Source of the DNA: an uncultured Acidovorax sp.
GTDB taxonomy: Bacteria > Pseudomonadota > Gammaproteobacteria > Burkholderiales > Burkholderiaceae_C
DNA: 64,000 nucleotides
Assembly: GCA_913774625.1 (NCBI GenBank)
Contig: CAJYHL010000053.1
Span: 124,001-188,000 of the forward strand
Direction: 5' to 3'
This document shows, in pieces, positions 56,222-63,068 of this stretch (positions are counted from its first letter, which is position 1; each line of letters begins with the position of its first letter). The translations under genes were made by a program, and so were the position numbers. A model generated the notes under the pieces. The model saw only the letters and a program-made list of their open reading frames with translations, ran no database searches and had not been told where the DNA came from.

Positions 56222-57072
56222 GCGGGATCTACTGGCTGGCGTCCTACCCCAAGTCCGGCAACACCTGGCTCCGCAGTTTCCTGTCCAACCTTCAGCAGGA
56301 CGGCGACGCCCCTGCCGACATCAACGAGCTGGCCACCGGCACCATCGCCAGCGCACGCGACTGGCTCGACGAGGCACTGGGCTTCGACAGCGCCGACCTG
56401 AGCGCCGACGAGATAGATCGCCTGCGGCCTGCGGTGTACCGGTGGTCGCTGCGAGCCCCCGAAGTGGGCTACCACAAGATCCACGATGCCTACACCCTGA
56501 TTGCGGCGGGCGAGCCCCTGGTGGGCCGGGATGCCACGCTGGGCGCGCTCTATATCGTGCGCAACCCGCTGGATGTCGCGCCATCGGCCGCCAACCACTG
56601 GCATGTGAGCCTGGACGAGGCCATCGCCCGCATGGGCCTGCACGACATGGCCCTTGCGAGCGACGGGAAGAAACTGAACAAGCAAGTCCGGCAAAAGCTG
56701 CTGAGCTGGTCGCAGCATGTGCTCAGCTGGGCCGATGCCCCGGGCCTGAACCGGCTGGTCATCCGCTACGAGGACATGCTCTCCGCCCCCATCGCCACCT
56801 TCACCCAGGCGGCGCGCTTCCTGCAGCTGCCCTGCGATGCGGCGCGCATCGGCAAGGCCGTGCGCTTCAGCGACTTCCAGGTCCTGTCGCGACAAGAGGC
56901 GGAAAAGGGCTTCCGGGAACGCCCGGCCAAGGCCGAGCGCTTTTTCCGTCAGGGCAGGAGCGGGGGCTGGCGCAGCCAGCTGACCGCGGCCCAGGCCGCC
57001 CGCATCGTGGCCGACCACGGCGAGGTGATGCGGCGCTTCGGCTATCTGGATGCGGCGGGCCAGCCGCTATGA
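56218..57072 (+). CDS. PAPS-dependent sulfotransferase
   Basis: 284 residues. 5'-phosphosulfate-binding motif YPKSGNTW at residues 10-17 and 3'-phosphate-binding RNPLDVAPSAANH from residue 115, the two hallmarks of cytosolic-type sulfotransferases. The only start that preserves the N-terminal motif is TTG at 56218, with GGAGG seven bases upstream and overlapping the previous stop (TTGA). It transfers a sulfuryl group from PAPS to a hydroxyl; the lasso core offers serine and threonine but no tyrosine. Tailoring of the peptide is inferred from operon position. Confidence 0.88.
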   Translation: MSGIYWLASYPKSGNTWLRSFLSNLQQDGDAPADINELATGTIASARDWLDEALGFDSADLSADEIDRLRPAVYRWSLRAPEVGYHKIHDAYTLIAAGEPLVGRDATLGALYIVRNPLDVAPSAANHWHVSLDEAIARMGLHDMALASDGKKLNKQVRQKLLSWSQHVLSWADAPGLNRLVIRYEDMLSAPIATFTQAARFLQLPCDAARIGKAVRFSDFQVLSRQEAEKGFRERPAKAERFFRQGRSGGWRSQLTAAQAARIVADHGEVMRRFGYLDAAGQPL

Positions 57073-57131
57073 GAACCCAAGCGGAGCGATGCAGCGGCCC
57101 TGACGGCCTCCGCACCCGCAGAATCGATGCC

Positions 57132-58097
57132 ATGAACACCGCCGCACACGAGCTTCCCGATACGACCTGCGACTGTCCCGGCGCATTCGGCATCAGCGTG
57201 CCCTGGCCCGTTCCGGCCTTCGCCCAAGCCGACGAGCATGTGCCGGCCCCGGACCCCCATTTCCAGTTCGAGCCGGAGGTCACGCGCGCGCTCCTGCTGG
57301 GCTTCGGCGGCAACCGCCACACCTATGTCCACGGCCCCCACGGCAGCGGCAAATCCACGCATATCGAACAGGTAGCGGCCCGGCTGAACTGGCCCTGCGT
57401 CCGGGTCAACCTGGACGGGCACCTGACCCGGGCCGACCTCATCGGCCGCGACATGGTGGTGCTGCGCGGCGGCCAGCAGGTCACCGAGTTCGTGCCGGGC
57501 ATCCTGGCCTGGGCTCTGGAGCGGCCGGTGGCCCTGGTCTTCGACGAATACGATGCCGGCCGTCCCGATGTGATGTTCGTCATCCAGCGCCTGCTGGAAG
57601 CCCACGGCAAGCTGACCCTGCTGGACCAGAACCGCGTCATCACGCCCCATCCGGCCTTCCGCCTCTTCGCGACGGCCAACACGGTGGGACTGGGGGATGC
57701 CACGGGCCTCTATGCGGGCACCCAGGTGCTCAACCAGGCGCAGCTCGACCGCTGGCCGGTGGTCGCCGAACTCGGCTACCCGCAGCCCGAGCAGGAGCAG
57801 CGCATCCTGCAAGCGCGCGTCGCCGGGCTGGACGCGGCGACCGCCGCCGGCATGGTCCGCCTGGCCGGGCTCTGCCGCCAGGCCCATGCGCAGGGCGACC
57901 TCTCCACCCTGGTCTCGCTGCGCACCCTGATCGGCTGGGCAGAGAACCACCAGTACCTGGGCGACCTGGGGCTTTCCTTCCGGCTCTCCCTCCTGAACCG
58001 CTGCGACGAGGCCGAACGCGCCCTGGTCGCCGAACTCTTCCAGCGCTGCTTCGCCATCGATCTGGCGGCAACCGGGCATGCAGCCAACCCCTACTGA
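57132..58097 (+). CDS. CobS-like AAA+ ATPase in lasso cluster
   Basis: 321 residues. Very close to the cobaltochelatase subunit CobS: ELPDTT near the N-terminus, Walker A GPHGSGKST, then HIEQVAARLNWPCVRVNLDG, Walker B LVFDEYDAGRPDVMFVIQRL and sensor FATANTVGLGDATGLYAGTQ. CobS forms AAA+ rings with CobT that drive metal insertion by CobN. No CobN or cobalamin genes are here; instead it sits between the sulfotransferase and the lasso cyclase. The start at 57132 fits CobS alignment; an upstream ATG (57069) overlaps the sulfotransferase stop. The role in this cluster is unknown. Confidence 0.86.
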   Translation: MNTAAHELPDTTCDCPGAFGISVPWPVPAFAQADEHVPAPDPHFQFEPEVTRALLLGFGGNRHTYVHGPHGSGKSTHIEQVAARLNWPCVRVNLDGHLTRADLIGRDMVVLRGGQQVTEFVPGILAWALERPVALVFDEYDAGRPDVMFVIQRLLEAHGKLTLLDQNRVITPHPAFRLFATANTVGLGDATGLYAGTQVLNQAQLDRWPVVAELGYPQPEQEQRILQARVAGLDAATAAGMVRLAGLCRQAHAQGDLSTLVSLRTLIGWAENHQYLGDLGLSFRLSLLNRCDEAERALVAELFQRCFAIDLAATGHAANPY

Positions 58098-59796
58098 GAC
58101 GGCCAGGACCGTCGCCCAGGCCTGGCAGCGCGCCTATTCCGCCGAGGCTCGGCCACCGGCCGCCGAGCCGGCCGCACGGATGGAACGCTGGGACCGCGCC
58201 GCCAGCGATGCCGCCGCCGCGCACAGGCGCTGGCAGGCGCCGCCCGCCCTCGTGCCCCAGCCCCCGGAAGAGCGCCGATGGTTCGGCATCCTCGACCGCG
58301 CACGGGCCGAAACGCTCGCCAGCCAGGACCTGCCCGGCATGGCGCTCAACCTGGGCGCAGTGGACGCCATCGCTCCTGCCGAAGACGGTGCGGCCCGGCT
58401 CTACAAGGCCGCCCGGGCCCTGCTGGGCGGGCAGGAATACACCGAGGCCATCCTGCCGCCCTTGCTGCCGCAGATCGCGCCCGTGCCCCCTCCAGCCCAG
58501 GGCGCAGCCTGGCTGGGCAGGATCCGCGACGGGTTCCGGCGGCGCCCGCCCGCCCGCCCTGCCTTGCCCACGCGCGTGGCGGAGATGACGGATGCCGCTG
58601 CGCGCGGCTTGCTGCTGCAGGCCCGTACCTGGCTGAAAGAGCCCGAGGCTTTCGCCCGGGCCATCCATCCCCTGGTGCAGTGGCTCGCCCAGCACGCTCC
58701 CGCAGCCGCCGAAACGGCGGGCGGCCTGGCCCCTGCGGCACGCGCCGCCGATGCGCAGGGCCTGTCCGGCACCGGCGCAGAGCAGCAGGAAACCGCCGCC
58801 CGGCAGATCGAGGCACCGGGCGGAGCCGGCTTGGCGCCGCCCCCCGTGGCCGGGGCGGCCTGGCCGGGCTATGCGGTCTATTCCCGCCAGTGGGACGAGG
58901 TGCGCAGCGCGGCCAGCTTCCTCATGGAGCAGAGCTCTGCCGGCGACACAGCCCTGCCGACGGCCCCCGGGCTCGACCAGATCAGGCGCCTGGCCCACAG
59001 GCTGCAGCGGCGCCTGCTCAGCGCACGCCTGCGGACCTGGTCCTTCGCCCAGGAAGAGGGCCTGCTCGACAGCCGCCGCCTCGCCCGCCTGCTGGTTCCA
59101 GGCGGCGGCCGCAACGTCTTCCGCCAGGAGCGCGACAGCCCGATCCCGCATGCCTGCGTCACCCTGCTGGTCGATCAGTCGGGCTCGATGGACGGCAGGC
59201 GCCGGACCCTGGCAGCCCTGGCGATCGACCTGGCGGTGCATGCGCTGGAAACCTGCGGCATCGCCACCGAAGTGCTGGGCTACACCACGCGCTACGGCGC
59301 AGACGCCCCGCCGCTCGCGCAGTGGCGCCTGGCGGGCTCGCCGGCCGCACCGGGCAGGCTCAATGCGCTGCGCCACATCATCTACAAGGGCGCAGCGCAG
59401 CCCTGGCGGCGCTGCCGCAGCCATCTGGGCCTGCTGCTGCGCCAGGACCTGGGCAACGAGAACATCGACGGCGAGGCGCTCGACTGGGCGGCGACGCGCC
59501 TGGCCGGCCGGCCGGAGCCGCGCAAGATCTTGCTCGTGCTCTCCGACGGCAGCCCTTTCGATGCCGCCACGCAGCAGGCGTACGACCGCAGCTATCTCGA
59601 GAACCATCTGCGCCAGGTGATCGCCGCCATCGAGGCCAGCCCCATCCACCTGGTGGCCATCGGCACCGGCCATGACGTGGGGCGCTTCTACCGCCATGCC
59701 GCCACGGTGCGCCGCCCGGACGCCGTGGCCGAGGCCCTTTTCGAACAACTGGGTGATCTGCTCACCCGCCCCCCCAGGAGCGCCGAACTGCCATGA
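58078..59796 (+). CDS. CobT-like VWA-domain protein in lasso cluster
   Basis: 572 residues. The N-terminal ~300 residues are alanine/proline-rich and divergent. The C-terminal ~250 form a CobT-type von Willebrand A domain with MIDAS motif DQSGS (VTLLVDQSGSMDGRRRTLA), RLNALRHIIYKGAAQPWRRC, NENIDGEALDWAATRL and VAIGTGHDVGRFYRHA. In aerobic cobaltochelatase, CobT partners CobS. Here it overlaps the CobS-like gene by 20 bp and the cyclase gene by 4 bp, so the pair is fixed inside the lasso operon. A chaperone- or chelatase-like remodelling role is inferred; the client is unknown. Confidence 0.86.
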   Translation: MQPTPTETARTVAQAWQRAYSAEARPPAAEPAARMERWDRAASDAAAAHRRWQAPPALVPQPPEERRWFGILDRARAETLASQDLPGMALNLGAVDAIAPAEDGAARLYKAARALLGGQEYTEAILPPLLPQIAPVPPPAQGAAWLGRIRDGFRRRPPARPALPTRVAEMTDAAARGLLLQARTWLKEPEAFARAIHPLVQWLAQHAPAAAETAGGLAPAARAADAQGLSGTGAEQQETAARQIEAPGGAGLAPPPVAGAAWPGYAVYSRQWDEVRSAASFLMEQSSAGDTALPTAPGLDQIRRLAHRLQRRLLSARLRTWSFAQEEGLLDSRRLARLLVPGGGRNVFRQERDSPIPHACVTLLVDQSGSMDGRRRTLAALAIDLAVHALETCGIATEVLGYTTRYGADAPPLAQWRLAGSPAAPGRLNALRHIIYKGAAQPWRRCRSHLGLLLRQDLGNENIDGEALDWAATRLAGRPEPRKILLVLSDGSPFDAATQQAYDRSYLENHLRQVIAAIEASPIHLVAIGTGHDVGRFYRHAATVRRPDAVAEALFEQLGDLLTRPPRSAELP

Positions 59797-61778
59797 CCGC
59801 CATCGCTGGCCTGATCCGCCTCGACGCCGCGCCCGCCGATGCCGGCGTGCTCGAACGCATGCAGAACATCCTCGCACCCTATGGCCGCGATGCCCAGCAC
59901 CACTGGCGCCAGGGCCCGGCCGGGCTGGTGCGCACCCTGCTGCGCACCACGCCGCAAGACAGCCTGGACCGGCAACCCCTGCAACACCAGGACAGCGGCA
60001 TGCGCCTGGTCTTCGACGGGCGCCTCGACAACCGGGACGAACTCATCCGCGAACTCGGGCTGCCCCCGGCCGAAGCGGCGCTGCTGGCCGACAGCGGCCT
60101 GGCCCTGCAGGCCATCCTGCGCTGGGACAGCGGCGCACCGGAGCATTTCGTGGGCGACTTCGCCCTGGCCTGCTGGCGGGCGGGAGAGCAACGGCTCTGG
60201 CTGGCCCGCGACCCGCTGGGCCACCGCCCCCTGTTCTGGCACCGGCAGCCGGGCTTCTTCGCCTTCGCCTCGCTGCCCAAGGCGCTGTTCGCCATCCCCG
60301 GCGTGCCGCGCGCGGTCTGCGAGGAGCGCCTGGCCGATCTGCTGGCCCTGATCCCCATGAAGGGCCCAGAGTCCTTCTACAAGGACATCTACCGGGTCGA
60401 GCCCGGGCAGGTCGTGACGCTGCAGGGCGGCCAGGTGAGCAGCCGGCGCTACCACGCCTTCGACCCCCAGCGGGAACTCCACCTGGCCAACGACGACGAC
60501 TACCTCGAAGCCTTCCGGGAAAAGCTGGAGCAGGCCGTCGCCAGCCAGCTGCGCGCCAGCGGCTCCATCGCCTCGCACCTGAGTTCCGGCTTCGACAGCT
60601 CCACCGTCACCGCGCTGGCGGCCCGGCAGCTGCAGCAGGCCGGGCGAGGCCAGCGCCTCACGGCCTACACCGCAGTCCCCCGGCCCGGCTACGACGGCCC
60701 CGTGCCCCGAGGCCGCCATGCCGATGAAAGCCCCGGCGCCAGGGCGCTGGCCGCGCGCTTCGGCAACATCGACCATGTGCTGATCGACACCCAGGGCGCC
60801 TCCATCCTGGACCAACTGCAGGAAGACGTCGAGGCGCTGGACCGCGCCCCCCTCAACCCCTGCAACATGCTGTGGGTCAACGCCATCCAGGCCGATGCGG
60901 AGCGGCGCGGCCACCGGGTGCTGCTCACCGGCCAGCTGGGCAACATGACCATCTCCTACACCGGAGAGGAATACCTCCCCGCGCTGATCGGGCAAGGCCG
61001 GTGGGGCCGCTGGTGGGACGAGGCCCGCAGCCTCAAGCGCACCCACCCCGCCCGCCGCTGGCGCGGCCTCGCCGCCCAGTCCTTCGGGCCCTACCTGCCA
61101 GCATGGCTATGGGCCCTGCTCGAAAAGTACCGGGGCCGCGACGTTGCGCTCTCCAGCTACAGCGCCATCCACCCCGGTTTCCTGAGCCGGGTGGGAAGCG
61201 AGCGCATCGCCCTGTCCCGCTGGGACACGAGCTACCGCCCCTGGGCCGATGGCCGGCGCATGCGCATCGCGGTGCTCCACCGGGGCGAACGGGGCGAGCA
61301 TCGCCTGGCCGCCAACCTCCGGGGCCTGGAGATGCGCGACCCCACCAGCGACCTGCGCCTGCTGGAGTTCTGCCTGTCCGTGCCCGACCACCAATACCTG
61401 CGAGACGGCCAGACCCGCTGGCTGCTCAGGCGGCTGATGGGAGAGGTCCTTCCGCCCGAAATTCTCGACGCCCGCGGCAAAGGGCTGCAGGCCGCCGACT
61501 GGCATGAATCAGTGGCCGCCGCGCTGCCCGAGATGAAGGATGCGATCCGCGGCATGATGGAACATGGCCTGGCAGGCCAATATCTGGACCTCGGCGCGCT
61601 GCAAGCGGACCTGGAGCGCTGGCCCCAGACGGGCTGGGCGCGGGATGCGGTCATCGATACCTATCGGCTCAAGCTGCTGCGCGGGCTGTCGGTGGGCGCC
61701 TTCATACGCCACGTCGAGCCCGACAATGCCGCGCCGGTCGGCCCACCGATACCGCAGGCGCCCAAGCCGGTGCCGTGA
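59793..61778 (+). CDS. Lasso peptide macrolactam synthetase (asparagine-synthetase-like C protein)
   Basis: 661 residues. The N-terminal class II glutaminase-like domain has Thr at position 2 instead of the catalytic Cys, so glutamine hydrolysis is lost, as in lasso cyclases. The C-terminal synthetase domain has the ATP-pyrophosphatase loop SSGFDSS at about residues 264-270. It activates the Asp/Glu side chain of the core by adenylation and closes the ring onto the new N-terminus. Located immediately before the precursor gene; its start overlaps the CobT-like stop (ATGA). Confidence 0.9.
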   Translation: MTAIAGLIRLDAAPADAGVLERMQNILAPYGRDAQHHWRQGPAGLVRTLLRTTPQDSLDRQPLQHQDSGMRLVFDGRLDNRDELIRELGLPPAEAALLADSGLALQAILRWDSGAPEHFVGDFALACWRAGEQRLWLARDPLGHRPLFWHRQPGFFAFASLPKALFAIPGVPRAVCEERLADLLALIPMKGPESFYKDIYRVEPGQVVTLQGGQVSSRRYHAFDPQRELHLANDDDYLEAFREKLEQAVASQLRASGSIASHLSSGFDSSTVTALAARQLQQAGRGQRLTAYTAVPRPGYDGPVPRGRHADESPGARALAARFGNIDHVLIDTQGASILDQLQEDVEALDRAPLNPCNMLWVNAIQADAERRGHRVLLTGQLGNMTISYTGEEYLPALIGQGRWGRWWDEARSLKRTHPARRWRGLAAQSFGPYLPAWLWALLEKYRGRDVALSSYSAIHPGFLSRVGSERIALSRWDTSYRPWADGRRMRIAVLHRGERGEHRLAANLRGLEMRDPTSDLRLLEFCLSVPDHQYLRDGQTRWLLRRLMGEVLPPEILDARGKGLQAADWHESVAAALPEMKDAIRGMMEHGLAGQYLDLGALQADLERWPQTGWARDAVIDTYRLKLLRGLSVGAFIRHVEPDNAAPVGPPIPQAPKPVP

Positions 61779-61827
61779 TACGCTTTGATCCAGCATTCAC
61801 CATTTATCTTCGAGGGAGAAAGACACT

Positions 61828-62010
61828 ATGAAGGCCACTTCCACCCATCCCGATTCGCAATATGCTGAAGCAGCGCCCTCCAACTCAGGTGAGACCCCGC
61901 AGGCGACTACCGGACGGAGATACGTATCCCCCACCGTATGCCGATTGGATTTGCTCTCCGCTACTAGCTTCGGCAACAAGCTAGGCGGCGATGCTTCGGG
62001 CACAAGCTAG
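61828..62010 (+). CDS. Lasso peptide precursor (A)
   Basis: 60 residues, GGGAG nine bases before the ATG. The leader contains the B1-recognition pattern Y32-x2-P35-x-V37-x2-L40 and Thr46 at the conserved -2 position. Cleavage after Ser47 would release the 13-residue core FGNKLGGDASGTS. Asp55, core position 8, could close an eight-residue ring with Phe1; cleavage one residue earlier would give a nine-residue ring. The last residues SGTS come from a 26-bp out-of-frame duplication of the core region. The second copy, in the -1 frame, would encode FGHKLGGDASILS. Both versions end in serine, the expected kinase target. Confidence 0.78.
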   Translation: MKATSTHPDSQYAEAAPSNSGETPQATTGRRYVSPTVCRLDLLSATSFGNKLGGDASGTS

Positions 62011-62020
62011 GCGGCGATGC
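61969..62020 (+). repeat. 26-bp tandem duplication within the lasso core region
   Basis: Copy 1 (61969-61994) and copy 2 (61995-62020) match at 24 of 26 bases; the differences are at positions 6 and 7 of the unit. Each copy read from its own TTC encodes FG(N/H)KLGGDA. The unit length is not a multiple of three, so copy 2 is shifted to the -1 frame and supplies the TAG that ends the precursor. Read in its own frame, copy 2 stays open to TAA at 62034-62036. Confidence 0.92.
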
Positions 62021-62276
62021 CTCCATTCTCAGCTAATCCAATCCGGAGTCCAGTAGCGCCTAATTGGGCCCGCAACGTTACCGGCGCTCAGGTGCTGGAA
62101 ATGGCAGTCCACGGTCATTCGCATTCTGTCGGTCAGGGCCCGTATCCACGGCCTACGCCCCGCCCGCAGGCCAGCCTCTACGATATGCGCCGAGCCGTTC
62201 GTGCCGACCTCTGAAGGTTTCACTTGGTGAGTACCTTCGGCTCACTATCTGCTTTTCTCTCTGGCGCTTTATCGAC
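62011..62276 (+). other. Non-coding spacer between precursor and B1 genes
   Basis: This 266-bp stretch is less GC-rich than the rest. It holds the tail of the second core copy (to 62036), no convincing gene, and two mutually exclusive small hairpins just before B1: GAAGGT/ACCTTC (62213-62218 with 62233-62238) and GTGAG/CTCAC (62227-62231 with 62241-62245). These could attenuate transcription so that precursor exceeds enzymes, as in other lasso operons; this is inference. Confidence 0.4.
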
Positions 62277-62573
62277 ATGACAACGGTTGAAACCCAGCCT
62301 CTCTACCGCCGCAACCCCGACCTGATCGCCACCGACATGGATGGCGAAACCGTGATGATGAGCATCGAGCGGGGCGAGTACTACGGCATCGGCGGCGTCG
62401 GCTCGAGGGTCTGGTCCCTGCTGGAGCAACCGGTGTCGCTGGCCACCGTGGTCGCCACGATCCGCGCCGAATTCGATGTGGACGAGGCGACCTGCCAGGC
62501 CGACATGGAGCGCTTCCTGGATGAGCTGCAACAGCTCGGCCTGGTCACCATCCATTCGTCCGGGCAGGGTTGA
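62277..62573 (+). CDS. PqqD-like lasso leader-binding protein (B1, RRE)
   Basis: 98 residues. PqqD/RRE fold seen in YRRNPDLIATDMDGETVMMS, a short SIERGEYYGIGGVGSRVWSL and the helical end QADMERFLDELQQLGLVTIH. It binds the precursor leader and delivers it to the B2 protease. The ATG at 62277 matches usual B1 length; no clear ribosome-binding site. It is followed after 6 bp by B2. Confidence 0.88.
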   Translation: MTTVETQPLYRRNPDLIATDMDGETVMMSIERGEYYGIGGVGSRVWSLLEQPVSLATVVATIRAEFDVDEATCQADMERFLDELQQLGLVTIHSSGQG

Positions 62574-62579
62574 CGGCAC

Positions 62580-63068
62580 ATGCCGCGCCGGCTGATTCGC
62601 AAGGCTGCGGGATTCTTTCGCCAGCCCCTCTGGGCCCGGTGCTGGCTCTTTCCGGTCTGGGCGCTGCTGGGCCTGGCCAAGGCGGCGATCCTCATCGTGC
62701 CGTTTCACCGCATCGCCCCCCATCTGGGACGCCGCATGGGCGTCGCGCCCTGGATCCCCTTGCTTGCGCCCGCGCAGGAAGCCCGGGCCTTGCAGATAGG
62801 CCGGGTGGTGCGGCTGGCGGCCAGGTACACACCCTGGAATTCGAACTGCTTTCCGCAGGCCGTAGCGGCCCGCGTGCTGCTGGGGCTGCACGGCATTCCC
62901 TATGTGCTCAACCTGGGCCTGATGCGCGAGCCCGGCACGGGTGAGTTGAAGGCGCACGCCTGGGTATCGGCCGGCCGTATCTGCGTGACCGGAGGTGCGA
63001 GCTTCGGCGAATTCACGGCGGTCGGCGTGTTCGTGGCGCCAGCGCTGGCGGCCACCGGCCAGGCATGA
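62580..63068 (+). CDS. Lasso leader peptidase (B2, transglutaminase-like)
   Basis: 162 residues. The transglutaminase-like core has catalytic Cys90 in NSNCFPQAVAARVLLGL and His126 in KAHAWVSAGR. It removes the leader peptide before ring closure. The N-terminal ~60 residues are basic and hydrophobic. The protein contains no aspartate at all, so the third triad residue typical of B2 proteases is not present in the usual form. It overlaps the transporter gene by 4 bp. Confidence 0.87.
   Translation: MPRRLIRKAAGFFRQPLWARCWLFPVWALLGLAKAAILIVPFHRIAPHLGRRMGVAPWIPLLAPAQEARALQIGRVVRLAARYTPWNSNCFPQAVAARVLLGLHGIPYVLNLGLMREPGTGELKAHAWVSAGRICVTGGASFGEFTAVGVFVAPALAATGQA

Noticed and set aside
57132-59796. 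CobS/CobT as part of a vitamin B12 operon
   Set aside because: No cobN or other cobalamin gene is in view and the pair is tightly overlapped with lasso genes.
59793-61778. Ordinary asparagine synthetase AsnB
   Set aside because: Catalytic Cys2 is replaced by Thr and the gene is followed by precursor, B1, B2 and exporter genes, so a lasso cyclase is the better call.
62017-62214. 65-codon open frame after the precursor gene, considered as a second precursor
   Set aside because: No leader pattern, no Thr at -2, no suitable Asp/Glu core; no ribosome-binding site. The real second core copy is in a different frame and stops at 62036.
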